The notes under the pieces: generated by a model
The model's database searches: none
The model's input: only the letters and a program-made list of their open reading frames with translations
What the model was told of the DNA's origin: nothing
NCBI GenBank assembly: GCA_033558025.1
Contig: JAUCEF010000005.1
Coordinates: 682,001 to 746,000 of the forward strand
DNA from: Phytophthora sp. 'mugwort'
Lineage: Eukaryota > Oomycota > Peronosporomycetes > Peronosporales > Peronosporaceae
DNA length: 64,000 nucleotides
Direction: 5' to 3'
Translations under genes and position numbers: made by a program
In this document: positions 19,018 to 29,342 of the stretch, in pieces
Layout: the number at the start of each line of letters is the position of its first letter
Position numbering within the stretch: the stretch's first letter is position 1

Positions 19018-19974
19018 ATGACGGCGACTGCTAAGATGCCCATTCTACTGGACGGCAAGTCCACGAGCGACGCGATCCGTACGCAGCAGCTGCAGCCGCA
19101 GTGCGCCGCCTTCAAGCAGCGCTACGGTCGCCCCGTGGGGCTAGCGGTCGTGGTCGTGGGATCCCGCAAGGACTCGGCCACATACGTCCGTATGAAGCAG
19201 AAGGCCTGCACAGCTGCGGGCATTGAGTCGTGGAAGATCCAGATCATACTGGACGAAGGCAAGCCTGAGGAAAAGGTGACCAGCGAGCTGCTGACCACCA
19301 TCAAGCAGCTCAACGAGCGCGTGGACGTTGACGGCATCATCGTGCAGCTGCCACTACCGTCGTTCTGCGACGAAGACGCCATTCTCGCTACGATTGACCC
19401 CAAGAAGGACGTGGACGGCCTGCACCCTGAGAACCACGCCAATCTCTTCCAGTTCGCGACCAAAAAGGCGGCGTCGCAGCACGAGGAGGCACCATTTGCG
19501 CTGCCCTGCACACCTGCCGGCTGTCTGGAGCTGCTGGACCACTACAACATCCCATTAGAAGGCAAACACGTCGTGGTGCTTGGCCGTAGCCAGATCGTCG
19601 GCCTGCCCGTGTCGTTGCTGTGTCTGCATCGCAATGCTACCGTCACCATGTGCCATTCGCGTACCCACGACCTCAAGGCGCGTGTGCTTGAGGCCGACAT
19701 CGTCATTGCAGCCATTGGACGTCCGTGTTTCGTGCAAGGAGATTGGCTCAAGACCGGCGCGACAGTCATTGACGTAGGTATTAACCCCGTCGAGGACGCA
19801 TCCAAGAAGAGCGGGTATCGTCTTGTGGGCGACGTGGATTTCGACGCAGCACTCAAAGTCGTACATGCCATCACTCCTGTACCAGGCGGCGTAGGCCCCA
19901 TGACCGTGGCTATGCTGCTGAAGAACACCATCCACTGTGCGACTCGACGTATGCAACAGGAATTCAACCATTAG
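19018..19974 (+). CDS. folD: Bifunctional methylene-THF dehydrogenase / methenyl-THF cyclohydrolase
   Basis: 318 aa from ATG 19018. It converts 5,10-methylene-THF to 10-formyl-THF in one-carbon metabolism. Family motifs are intact: SATYVRMKQKACTAAGI (catalytic Tyr and Lys), VDGIIVQLPLP, KKDVDGLHPENHANL, PCTPAGCLELL, GRSQIVGLPVSLL and ITPVPGGVGPMTVAMLLKNT. The frame is open 74 codons further upstream with an Arg/Ser-rich composition that could be a mitochondrial presequence. However, the initiator-like element at 18972 and the usual family length (about 290-320 aa) favour the cytosolic-length start. There is no 10-formyl-THF synthetase domain. Confidence 0.92.
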   Translation: MTATAKMPILLDGKSTSDAIRTQQLQPQCAAFKQRYGRPVGLAVVVVGSRKDSATYVRMKQKACTAAGIESWKIQIILDEGKPEEKVTSELLTTIKQLNERVDVDGIIVQLPLPSFCDEDAILATIDPKKDVDGLHPENHANLFQFATKKAASQHEEAPFALPCTPAGCLELLDHYNIPLEGKHVVVLGRSQIVGLPVSLLCLHRNATVTMCHSRTHDLKARVLEADIVIAAIGRPCFVQGDWLKTGATVIDVGINPVEDASKKSGYRLVGDVDFDAALKVVHAITPVPGGVGPMTVAMLLKNTIHCATRRMQQEFNH

Positions 19975-20126
19975 GACGCGAAAAACAAGGTCCTTTCATG
20001 GGAAAAATCACCCGAGACCCAGCAACTTGCCCGGTATTGACTGCTTTCTCCCTTAGGTGGTAAAACGCACTATGTATACATGTGCAACGTTTCCCTGCCT
20101 TCCGTGCTCCTGTTTGTCGCTCTACT

Positions 20127-23100
20127 TCATTGGCTATCGTGGATATTAAAGCTTGTTTCGTTGTCAGACCCTAAGAGCAAATCCTCTTCGTCCTCTGACG
20201 AGAACTGCCCGCTCTCTTCCACGAGCTGCACGACTTGATGCAGTTCTTCCCAGTAGTTTCCATGTGATTGCTCAGCTCTTATAACGCTTGCATCATTGGA
20301 ACTGCGCGTATCTGACTCAGTATTTTGATCCTGAGACGAACATGCTGCAGCTTGAGTCTCATGAAGGTGATTCACAGCTTCCTCAAGTCTCTGCAGCGCC
20401 GTCTTGTCACTAGCTGGACGCTTCAATTGATCCGAGACAGCTCCAATTCGTCGCTGTGCTTGAAGCAATAGTCGCAGACAATCCAATTGACCGTAAGCTG
20501 CTGCGATCTGTGCCGGGGTCTCCCAATCGCTGTTGACAAGTGTGGGGTCGGCACCGAACGCCAGCAAGTGTTGCGTCATAGTAGTGCGGCCTCCAAATGC
20601 CGTCCAATGCAGTGGAGTGTCTCCTCTTTCGTCACTTACATTCACATTAGCTCCGTGTTGTACCAGTCGAGGAATGATTGCGAGTGCAGCAGGCGATTCC
20701 ACGGCATAATGCAGTGGAGACCGATGCAGTTTGTCGAAAGCGTTAACGTTGGAACCTCCTCCAGGCGTCAACAGAAACGTTATCATGGCTGCATCGTGTG
20801 TCAAAACAGCGACATGCAGCGCCGTTCGAGCCTCGGAATCCCCTTGAGCTTGAAGCCAGCGATTCCAATCGTAATTCGCTTCAGTAGGCACCACCAATTG
20901 CTTGGAGCACTCGACAAAACCCTTTTCAGCGAGACAATGCAGCGGATATCGCCCCAAATTATCTGGAGTATGTAGTGAGAGCGCTGTGGGGACTAATGAT
21001 GCGATCGTTTCGACTGGAAAAACGTTCTCAGCGATCGAGTCTTTCATCATTAATTGCTGCAAGAAGCCGCAGATCTCGACTTGGTCTTCGTCACACGCTC
21101 GATGCAGCACATTGTGGCCTCTAGCGTTGGTCAGTTGGATATCTGCGCCATGTTGGAGCAACTTGTGCATGAATTCCAGCTGACCAAGTGACGCAAACAA
21201 CATCAAGGGCGTCTCACCATTCCAGTCTTGAGCATTTACGTTCAGATTGGCACCACAACAGAGTAAAAAGTCGAGCATTTCAGCTCTGGATCGATAATTC
21301 TCCTTGGAAAACGACAACAAGTGCAGTGCATTACGCTGCGTCTTGGGTTCCAGTGCTGCCAGATCTGCACCTCGTTGCATGAGGAACGTCGCGTCCTCGA
21401 CAGATGCGTTCTCGACGGCAGTAAATATCGTCATTTCCTTCTTAACTCGTTGCGATGGAGACGACGGAGCGGAAGATTTTCCAATGGGAGATACTGGCGT
21501 CGATGTAGTCACTACTAAGAGCTCCTCGACACTTGAATCTACCTCCAGAAACTGCTGGCGTCGAATCTGAGCGCGCTGTTGTCCCATTTGACGCAATATT
21601 TTGACGGCACGACAAAGTTCCATTTCCTCGACGTCGTGATAGCGAAGTTCAGGCCTCGGATTCTCATTATCTTCCCAGCAAATTGGAGACTGAAGTATGG
21701 GCAATGCATCAGCTGCAATCTCGTGCAAAACTTGCTGTATATCAGACTTGGAATACTCGTCGTTTGGTTCTAAAAGTTGAAGCAATTTACGCGTCAATTG
21801 TGAATCGAAGCGAAGACGCAGTAAAGAGATATTCAGGTCGGTATCTGCTCGTAAACTCCCCAAACTGGTCGACTCGGCAAGATTCCAATCCAACCAAGCA
21901 CTAGCCTTTTTAAAGTACAAGTGGAAACGTTCGCTCTTGACTTTGTTGCCTAAGAAATCACTCGAACTGGAGACGACAAACGAATATTGGAAGTAAAATT
22001 GCATCTGCTGTCGTCTCTGATAGCCACGAACGCACTTCTGGAGGACACTAACAGCTTCATGGCAAAACAAAACTTGGTTCACAGTGCGTGACAAGATATG
22101 CGGCAGTTCTCGGTGGCCCCAGTCGTCCACAATCCAGTCCACAGCGATACGAATCACATCATTCTCTTCTAGTTCCTCATTCGGAGACTGGTACGTTGGT
22201 ACTTCAATAACCTCTTGGAGATCAGTTCCAGGCTCTTGATCTATAGTTTTATCCAGCTCCTCCAAGTCTTTTCTGACTGAGATCTCTCTCCTAGCGATCA
22301 ACCTCCTCCGACAAGCCAAAGCTCTTTGAATTCTCTTAGCAGCCACCACGCGCTTCGCCACCTGAAGCTTCCGTTTGAGTGTTTTCGCCTCCTGAATCAA
22401 CCGAAGTTCATCACTTTTAACAGCTGCACGTTTAATTTGTCGGACGCCCGTGTGCCATCGTCGCCAATAGTGCTGCACTTTGGTCACAGACATCAAGAGT
22501 CGATATTGACGAACTTCCTCTGCGTGTTTCGCTTCCAGCGCTTGGAAATAGAGACACCGACTCAGCGTTCCCTTCCAAATGGCCTCAATTTTAGTCGCAG
22601 CACTCTCTTCTCGTCGTTTCTGATGATATCTCTGCACTGCGCGTACAATGCACTGCCCATAGGATCGTTGAGTGATCTTCTCGAGCTTTTGCTGCCGTTC
22701 TTGTGCATATTGTATTGATTCTGCTTCCACTTCTGTTGTTATTGCCAAACTTAATCGATTAAATCGTCGTTCAAGACGAAAATGCCACCATCTTTTCCAG
22801 TGCTTTTGGATCTTTAACGCATTAAGATTTTGCAAGTGACGCAGCCGTTCTTGGGCCACTTTACGCCGTTGATGTGAAATGCCACAGCTCCGTTCAATCT
22901 TCAACGAGCTTTCATACTGCTCCTGTCGGATACTTTCTCGCTCGAGTTCTTCTGCTTGTTTATGGTGCCATTTCAGCCACAATGTTTGGATCTTGAGAGC
23001 TGCCATGTGCTGCTCATGCTGGATCCGTTGTCGCTCCATTAAGAGTCGATGGTGTCGAATCTTCCAGTTCCGTTGAATTGTCAACGAACTCGCGTCTTGG

Positions 23101-26100
23101 GACTCGTGGAATCGTTCCAGTTCTCGCTGGTTCTGCTCCTTTTGCCTCCTCGAGAACTGGATCGATCGCCATTGTTTCTGAATGATCGAGACAGCCGCAG
23201 TCCGCTCTTGAGTTTGTCTCTCCATTGCTTGGCGCTTACGACTCTTCTCAGTCGCATACTGCCGCTTACAGAGCCACTGCTGCCAATACCTTTGAAGTCT
23301 TGTCGCACAAGCCTCTCGCTGTTTTTGAAGGCGTCGTATTTCTCGCTTAGTTAGTCGCCATCGATGCCAGCGTCGCCATTTCCTTTGAATCACTTGAGCA
23401 CAAGCATTGCGCATGATACGCGTCCGTGTAGCCTTCACTCGGTGTTGTCGTCGCCACTTCATCCACCATTTTTGAATCCGTAGAGTGCTGAAGAAGACAA
23501 GACGATATCGTCTTCTTACCGCTTGATTGGCTTGGACCCAACGTCTCCAGCTTCCTTGAATCTTACGCACATTGGCTCGTACACGGATCAACTCTAAGTA
23601 CGTATCAAATGCTCGCTGCCTTCGATCATTAGCCCAGTATCTCCACACTCTCTGGATCATACGCACTTTGGCTCGAATACAAAGAGCTCTCAGTTGAGCT
23701 CCATGTGCTAGTTCTTGTACGTGTCTTCGTACTCGCTCGTCTTGAGCCCATCGCCTCCATACATTTTGAATCTTACGAGCATAAACTCGAACACGAATTG
23801 CTAGCAAATGGTCATCAAAAACTCGCTGTACTTGACGTCTCCGTTCATATTCGTGTTGGATCCAGCGTCTCCAATTCGTCTGAATTCGACGTACACTCGA
23901 TCGAGTACGAATAGCAGTCACAAGTGCTTCAAAAGCTCTCGTTTGCTCACGTCTTCGCTCCTTCTTAAGCTCAATCCAGCGTCGCCATCCTCGTTGAATA
24001 TTGCGGACAATGATTCGGACTCGAATCGCTTTTAACTGAGCAGTAAAAACGAGTTGCTCTTGTCGTCGTCGCTGCCATTTCCTCCACCAAAATTGAAGTC
24101 TTCGCGCTACTTCTTGTCGCTGTTTAGCTTGAATCTGTCCTACTTCTTGTGCACGTTTGCTTCTCTGCTTTGCCCATCGTCGCCAAAGCCGTTGGATCTT
24201 CCGAGCATAATTCAGCCTTCGTAGGGCCTTTAATCTCGCAAATCTGTTCAATTGCACCTTGTAAAACTGCGCTACCCCAGCCAAACCTTGTGTAACGCCC
24301 GTGTGACTCTCGTGTTCTGTCAAAAGTTTAACATCGAGAATAATCTGCACCAACTGAGCTCGAGTACGAGCTGCCACAGCTTTATCCAGCTCGATTTTCT
24401 GTTGTTGGATCCGTATCGTCTCGATCGTCTTGTGGCTGCGAGGCTGGCGACTGCGTTGAGACGCGGAACTCGGCGCCTTAATGGACGTCACTTCACGCAT
24501 CTTGGCTTCAAATACTTGACGTTGTTTGTGCTTTTCCTCTTCCAAGTCATGAGCTGCAGCTGCACGGATCGCAGCCTTTTCCTTCTGAAGTTTCAAGAGC
24601 TGCATCTGCCTTGACACCCACGACGCGATCTGGTGCATTCTAGCTTGGATTTGGCTGCGTTCCAAAGTCTCTGCTGCTAGTCGAATCTGCTCCTGTTTCT
24701 CTGCCTCTAGTTGATTTGTAGCTGCTAATAGAGCCTCTGATCGTGTTTCCACTTCAAATAAACGCTGTTCCAGACCAGAAACGAGCGAGAATGTTGCTCG
24801 ACGCTGCTCCAGTTGATCGGCGCTGGACATGAGCTCCGTCTCAGTCTTCTCTGCTTGTAACTGCGTTTGTTCCAGCTCAAACCTTCGTCGTTCCGTCTCT
24901 GCTCTTCTAGATAGTAATCGATGATTAATAAAAGTTTTCATTGTCTGTCGAGCAGCACGCACTTGAGAGACACGTGCCAGTTCTTGGTGAGCTTGAACGA
25001 TTTCAACGTGTTGAGCTTCCGTATGCAAAGCTCCTTGTGCCATTCGACCCATTTTCCGCTCTAAAACTCGTACTTGAATGCGGCTCTGACTGATTCGTTT
25101 GTGTGTCTGGAACTCGAGCTCCTCCTTCGTTAATGCTGCTGTTTGAAGCTTCATCTCGTACTCTTTCTTGTCCTTTTCCACCTTTTCTAGTTGTTTGTGA
25201 AGAAGACAGACACGGAAAAACATTTCGAGCTTCAACGCAGCAACGTTTCGTCGCCATACGTCGGCTACTTGTTGTTGCTGTAGCTCCATACGCTCGTGCT
25301 GCGTGCGTAGTTGTGCTCGGTCTTCCTCAGAAGTTTTCCATCTGTGATCGAGCTCTGCCAACCTCGTGTTCATCTCGACACGTAGCTCTCGTTTATGCTT
25401 TGAATGGAGCTTCATGCTCCTCTCCACGTCTCGTTTCGCCTTGGTCCACTTCAACTGTTCGTGGAATAAAACCTTCCTGGCCATCTCTTGAGCTGCTTTC
25501 AGCTTCCGACGAAGCAGAATTTCTCTTAAAAATGTCTGAATCTCCCGCAGAGCCTTCGCTCGTTTCTCGCGTTCTCGCATATTTTTTTCTTTTTGCTGCT
25601 TCTTTTTCTTGATACAAGCGCGTCGATGTCTCCACCACTGAACCAGTTTCTCCTTTGCGTCTTCTCGTCGTTGTTGTCGTCTTGAAATCCCCACAAAAAA
25701 CAGCACACGATGGAAAAACAGATGAAGAGTACGAAAAGAAGCTCTACGTTTGGCAATGTCCCTCTCATGGCAGCAAATCCTCCAATTTCGCTGTATTCGT
25801 GACGCTGCGAGCAAAATTCGCCGCGTTTCTTCATCCATCCGAGCTTGTACACGTTGTCGGTGGTGAAAAAGCACAAACTGACGGACTTTCCGCCTTGCGA
25901 CGACTCTGCGCACGACCAACTTCGCTCGTTGATGATGTACGACCCATTTTCTCCAGGACGCAACGTTCCGACGCAGCATCTTCAGCTCCCGCTCTAAGTA
26001 GTGACGAGTCTTGTCCACTTTGACACTTTCTGTTGTGGACGAGGAGAACTGAGCAAAGGACTGAAGCTGGTCCTCGACCTCTCGTTGGGAAACCCAATGA

Positions 26101-29100
26101 TTCATGTCGAATGCTGCTACCTGAATGTCCTGACAGAGCGCAAAAATCCGATTAAACTCCGACGTTTGACTGACATCGTCACGCTGGGAACTTGGAGTTT
26201 CTAATATGTTGCTACGGGACGAAACAGGACGTGAATACGCCACTTCGTTGTTCCTCTCAGTTGGAATAGGCTGGTGGATCGTCTCGGCTGAATTATTGCA
26301 ACGAGCTGATGGGAGAGAATAATACTCCAAAGCATTCTTAATCGAAATTTTATCAGCTTCATCCACGCTTGAAATTTGCCAGTTTCCATCCAGTTGAGAT
26401 CCGAATGATCGGCTAGTGGTGACTCGGGTGGAATCCCTCTCTAGTGGAATATCTAACTCCAGTCCAGATTTCTCTTCAGAGACGGAGAAAATGTCATCTC
26501 TTGAGACACTGGGCAATAGACTAAGTGCCTTCGCAATATTCGAGATAGCATCGGTAGATGAGTACGCGTATTCATCATCATCAGGTGGAGGCGTCTCCGC
26601 ATGTTGTGCAAAGATTTCGGGGTCATTTCGAGCTTTTTCCAATGAGTTTTCGACCTCAAATAGTGTCGACTTGTGCGATAATACAGGAGCTTCCATTCTA
26701 CTTGTCCCCTCGCTCTCGTGTTCAATAAACGGTATAGTTTCTTCAGGTTTAAAGACTTCATCAGCTACCGTGAAACTCGTAGTCGTAAGCGAGAAACTCG
26801 GCAACATTTGCAACGCCATCGCGATACGGGACAACGTCTCGCTAGACGAATACTCGAAGTCGCATTCATACCCGTCATCATTACTTGTAGGAAAAGTTAC
26901 ACTTTCCGCGTCATTTACGCTCATTAATTCTTCGGATTTAGCAGACTTGATATGCTCCAACTGTCCTAAATATCCCGAGGTTTCCATTGATGCAGATGAT
27001 TCTGCTATGATCTCCACAGTGTTACATTCTGGAAGTTGTGGATTTTCGTATGAAATTATTGGAACGGATGACATCTTCTCCCTTTCGCCATTTTCATCAC
27101 CATTGGCACGACTCCGAACTGCTTCTTCGAGCAGGAACAGCGCTGAAATATTTGCTACCGATCTGGACGTGGTTTGCGTCGCAGTTGTTGTTGGCGTCCC
27201 CGGTCGGCTCAGTTGGATTGCAGTATCGGTGAATGTCGCAGTTCGGCTTTTCTTTTGAGACACAGATCTGTCCGAGCTGCTTCTGCCAGACGATTTTGCT
27301 ATTGCAGTCGTGTCTGGCAGCACTATTCGAGCAAGTTCCAGCTTGAGATCTCCAGCTGAATCACCTCCAGTAGATAATTTCCTTGACGAGACGCTAGCAG
27401 AAGAATTCAAAGGTGAATCTGTTCTCAAATTGTCTGGATCCGTAGGACTTGGGAATGGCATCCAAGCCGTCGATAATTTTCTAGTCTTTTCTTCTTCTCT
27501 ACTTGAAAGTCTCCAGGCTGATTCATTCGAGGCTGTAGATGATACAAGTTGATCAGTAACAGTTAATGGTCCAACCCTCGAGGACGATCGGCTTGACTTG
27601 ATGTCGTCCTCTTGCCTCGAGAACCTTCGGTCCGTGGTACTGGGAACCATTGGATCATCAAATCGAGTAGGAGTCGAGCTCCTCGAAGACGGTTGTCTAG
27701 CTTCGTATGGTGATCTAGCTACATCTTCTCTGCTCGATAACCTTCGAGACGAGTCACCGGAAGTTTGAGACAATAGTTGATCAGTCTTTACAACTGTAAC
27801 GTTGGATGGAACAGGGGATTTCACTGTTGGTGAGCCAGTCCACGCTTCCATCGCAGATATTTCACTTCGAAGTACGTCATTGTCTCTCGTTTGAGAATTG
27901 TGCAGGTCCTGCCGATCCAACCGTTGTATCCTTTCGTCTTCAATTGTATCATAGCGATACAACGTCCCATCCGATCCACGTTGCTGGCTTTGTTCATGTA
28001 CGTGGGTCATGTAGCTAGTGTTGGACTGCAGATACCTCGGAAGCATTTGAACAGCAGTTAAACGAGTCTCAAGATCCATCAGATGCAGTAACGCTGCTGC
28101 CACACGTTGAGCTGGTAAAAGCTGCCAGCCCGGAAGGTATCGTTGAGTCTGGAGCGCAAACGTCTCGAGTTTCTGTGTCAATAATCGCAAGAGTGACGAT
28201 GAAGAAGAGGACGCAGAACAAAATAAAGCACGCGATGCAGCACTTTGATGACAGGAGCACAGCAGAATCTCCGACGAGTCCAACGACAATCCATCCACGA
28301 AAGGATTGCGCGTCAAATTGACCTCAAAGTCTTCAAGGAATCGCTGGAGTTGGGGCGAACACACTAGAAAATCCGTATCGGCCGACGCCATTCGCAGTAA
28401 GTATCCGTAAAACTCTTGCTCGAGGATCTCATGCTCGACACTAGCGCCAACCACATTCGACTCGCCAATCTCGTTGCTTAAATACACCACGGCTTCCACG
28501 ACAGCAAGTGACAGACTGCGCATTCTGTTCAATAGTTTTACCACTCGCTGTGGCACATTTTTCTCCACGTGAGAAGCTCGATGCAAAGGCAAAACCCCCA
28601 TCAATTCTTGCTGTAAATGGGCCACAACTTGGTCGCGCAAGTGAATGTTTTGTCGGACAGATTCAATTACCAAATGAGCCGACGATGGCTGTACTGATGA
28701 ACGGACCACACGCTGTGTCGACATGTGTGGCGATTTCTGCTGATAGCGCCGAGGCGTCCGGTCGTTTCGAGTGCCTAGCACCTGTTGTTTCAGCTTGAAT
28801 GGACTCGAAAGACGTTTAGCATGAAGCTGTTGCATCTGACGCTCGGTAAGTGGCTTGGCTGCTGTATCTCTGGGTGTTCTCGACTGTAAACGAGGCTTTA
28901 GTTCAGCAATAAAGTGGTGGCCATAGCTAGGATGAGGCTGCCGATAGTTAGTATCCCCAATGTGACCCGATCTCCTTCCATCCGGGTACAAGGCGTTTTG
29001 TTCCATGCCTGCTCGTACGGTGCCGTGGTACAGCGAATCATCCAGCTCCAATTCGACCAGAAGACGCTGCTGGTCGTGGCGTCGACGTCCATCCATCTCC

Positions 29101-29156
29101 GTAGCTCGGCGCATTGTGGGGCTTCCTTCGCCCCACGAGAAAGTCCGATCGGCCAT
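20127..29156 (-). CDS. Giant IQ-motif / ankyrin-repeat protein (3,009 aa, single exon)
   Basis: One uninterrupted 9,030-base frame. Residues 1-1050 are mostly disordered, Ser-rich with SRxLSS repeats. About 1050-1620 is a highly charged coiled-coil region with one IQ motif near 1119 (IQRNWRICC). About 1640-2280 holds roughly 19 IQ-type motifs (IQRLWRRW, IQRGWRRW, IQTNWRRW, IQNVWRRW, IQRVWRYW, IQKHWKRW and others; a few degenerate), the first seven about 38 residues apart. About 2570-2910 contains eight or nine ankyrin repeats (TPLHWTAFGGRTTMTQHLLAFGAD type). The tail is acidic. IQ motifs bind calmodulin or light chains, ankyrin repeats bind proteins; ASPM-like or centrosomal/axonemal scaffolding is an inference. 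No motor, CH or kinase domain is visible. Confidence 0.9.
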   Translation of the reverse strand: MADRTFSWGEGSPTMRRATEMDGRRRHDQQRLLVELELDDSLYHGTVRAGMEQNALYPDGRRSGHIGDTNYRQPHPSYGHHFIAELKPRLQSRTPRDTAAKPLTERQMQQLHAKRLSSPFKLKQQVLGTRNDRTPRRYQQKSPHMSTQRVVRSSVQPSSAHLVIESVRQNIHLRDQVVAHLQQELMGVLPLHRASHVEKNVPQRVVKLLNRMRSLSLAVVEAVVYLSNEIGESNVVGASVEHEILEQEFYGYLLRMASADTDFLVCSPQLQRFLEDFEVNLTRNPFVDGLSLDSSEILLCSCHQSAASRALFCSASSSSSSLLRLLTQKLETFALQTQRYLPGWQLLPAQRVAAALLHLMDLETRLTAVQMLPRYLQSNTSYMTHVHEQSQQRGSDGTLYRYDTIEDERIQRLDRQDLHNSQTRDNDVLRSEISAMEAWTGSPTVKSPVPSNVTVVKTDQLLSQTSGDSSRRLSSREDVARSPYEARQPSSRSSTPTRFDDPMVPSTTDRRFSRQEDDIKSSRSSSRVGPLTVTDQLVSSTASNESAWRLSSREEEKTRKLSTAWMPFPSPTDPDNLRTDSPLNSSASVSSRKLSTGGDSAGDLKLELARIVLPDTTAIAKSSGRSSSDRSVSQKKSRTATFTDTAIQLSRPGTPTTTATQTTSRSVANISALFLLEEAVRSRANGDENGEREKMSSVPIISYENPQLPECNTVEIIAESSASMETSGYLGQLEHIKSAKSEELMSVNDAESVTFPTSNDDGYECDFEYSSSETLSRIAMALQMLPSFSLTTTSFTVADEVFKPEETIPFIEHESEGTSRMEAPVLSHKSTLFEVENSLEKARNDPEIFAQHAETPPPDDDEYAYSSTDAISNIAKALSLLPSVSRDDIFSVSEEKSGLELDIPLERDSTRVTTSRSFGSQLDGNWQISSVDEADKISIKNALEYYSLPSARCNNSAETIHQPIPTERNNEVAYSRPVSSRSNILETPSSQRDDVSQTSEFNRIFALCQDIQVAAFDMNHWVSQREVEDQLQSFAQFSSSTTESVKVDKTRHYLERELKMLRRNVASWRKWVVHHQRAKLVVRRVVARRKVRQFVLFHHRQRVQARMDEETRRILLAASRIQRNWRICCHERDIAKRRASFRTLHLFFHRVLFFVGISRRQQRREDAKEKLVQWWRHRRACIKKKKQQKEKNMREREKRAKALREIQTFLREILLRRKLKAAQEMARKVLFHEQLKWTKAKRDVERSMKLHSKHKRELRVEMNTRLAELDHRWKTSEEDRAQLRTQHERMELQQQQVADVWRRNVAALKLEMFFRVCLLHKQLEKVEKDKKEYEMKLQTAALTKEELEFQTHKRISQSRIQVRVLERKMGRMAQGALHTEAQHVEIVQAHQELARVSQVRAARQTMKTFINHRLLSRRAETERRRFELEQTQLQAEKTETELMSSADQLEQRRATFSLVSGLEQRLFEVETRSEALLAATNQLEAEKQEQIRLAAETLERSQIQARMHQIASWVSRQMQLLKLQKEKAAIRAAAAHDLEEEKHKQRQVFEAKMREVTSIKAPSSASQRSRQPRSHKTIETIRIQQQKIELDKAVAARTRAQLVQIILDVKLLTEHESHTGVTQGLAGVAQFYKVQLNRFARLKALRRLNYARKIQRLWRRWAKQRSKRAQEVGQIQAKQRQEVARRLQFWWRKWQRRRQEQLVFTAQLKAIRVRIIVRNIQRGWRRWIELKKERRREQTRAFEALVTAIRTRSSVRRIQTNWRRWIQHEYERRRQVQRVFDDHLLAIRVRVYARKIQNVWRRWAQDERVRRHVQELAHGAQLRALCIRAKVRMIQRVWRYWANDRRQRAFDTYLELIRVRANVRKIQGSWRRWVQANQAVRRRYRLVFFSTLRIQKWWMKWRRQHRVKATRTRIMRNACAQVIQRKWRRWHRWRLTKREIRRLQKQREACATRLQRYWQQWLCKRQYATEKSRKRQAMERQTQERTAAVSIIQKQWRSIQFSRRQKEQNQRELERFHESQDASSLTIQRNWKIRHHRLLMERQRIQHEQHMAALKIQTLWLKWHHKQAEELERESIRQEQYESSLKIERSCGISHQRRKVAQERLRHLQNLNALKIQKHWKRWWHFRLERRFNRLSLAITTEVEAESIQYAQERQQKLEKITQRSYGQCIVRAVQRYHQKRREESAATKIEAIWKGTLSRCLYFQALEAKHAEEVRQYRLLMSVTKVQHYWRRWHTGVRQIKRAAVKSDELRLIQEAKTLKRKLQVAKRVVAAKRIQRALACRRRLIARREISVRKDLEELDKTIDQEPGTDLQEVIEVPTYQSPNEELEENDVIRIAVDWIVDDWGHRELPHILSRTVNQVLFCHEAVSVLQKCVRGYQRRQQMQFYFQYSFVVSSSSDFLGNKVKSERFHLYFKKASAWLDWNLAESTSLGSLRADTDLNISLLRLRFDSQLTRKLLQLLEPNDEYSKSDIQQVLHEIAADALPILQSPICWEDNENPRPELRYHDVEEMELCRAVKILRQMGQQRAQIRRQQFLEVDSSVEELLVVTTSTPVSPIGKSSAPSSPSQRVKKEMTIFTAVENASVEDATFLMQRGADLAALEPKTQRNALHLLSFSKENYRSRAEMLDFLLCCGANLNVNAQDWNGETPLMLFASLGQLEFMHKLLQHGADIQLTNARGHNVLHRACDEDQVEICGFLQQLMMKDSIAENVFPVETIASLVPTALSLHTPDNLGRYPLHCLAEKGFVECSKQLVVPTEANYDWNRWLQAQGDSEARTALHVAVLTHDAAMITFLLTPGGGSNVNAFDKLHRSPLHYAVESPAALAIIPRLVQHGANVNVSDERGDTPLHWTAFGGRTTMTQHLLAFGADPTLVNSDWETPAQIAAAYGQLDCLRLLLQAQRRIGAVSDQLKRPASDKTALQRLEEAVNHLHETQAAACSSQDQNTESDTRSSNDASVIRAEQSHGNYWEELHQVVQLVEESGQFSSEDEEDLLLGSDNETSFNIHDSQ

Positions 29157-29342
29157 CCCCTTTATAATTAGGCGGCACTTGCCAAATGCTGCATGAACTT
29201 CCGTCTGAGACGTTTCTTGGAATGCGTTACGCTAGAAAATCTGCTCAAAACTAACAGGTACAAGCAACAATAACCCGAGACAAGCAGATCAAGAGCTAGT
29301 GTCTTTAAAGTTTACCAGTGCCAATGGTAATTCCATTTGTAT

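Noticed and set aside
22326..27258. Several plus-strand frames of 100-280 codons inside the giant gene
   Set aside because: All lie opposite the IQ, coiled-coil or Ser-rich coding regions and have no domains; shadows of a repetitive gene.
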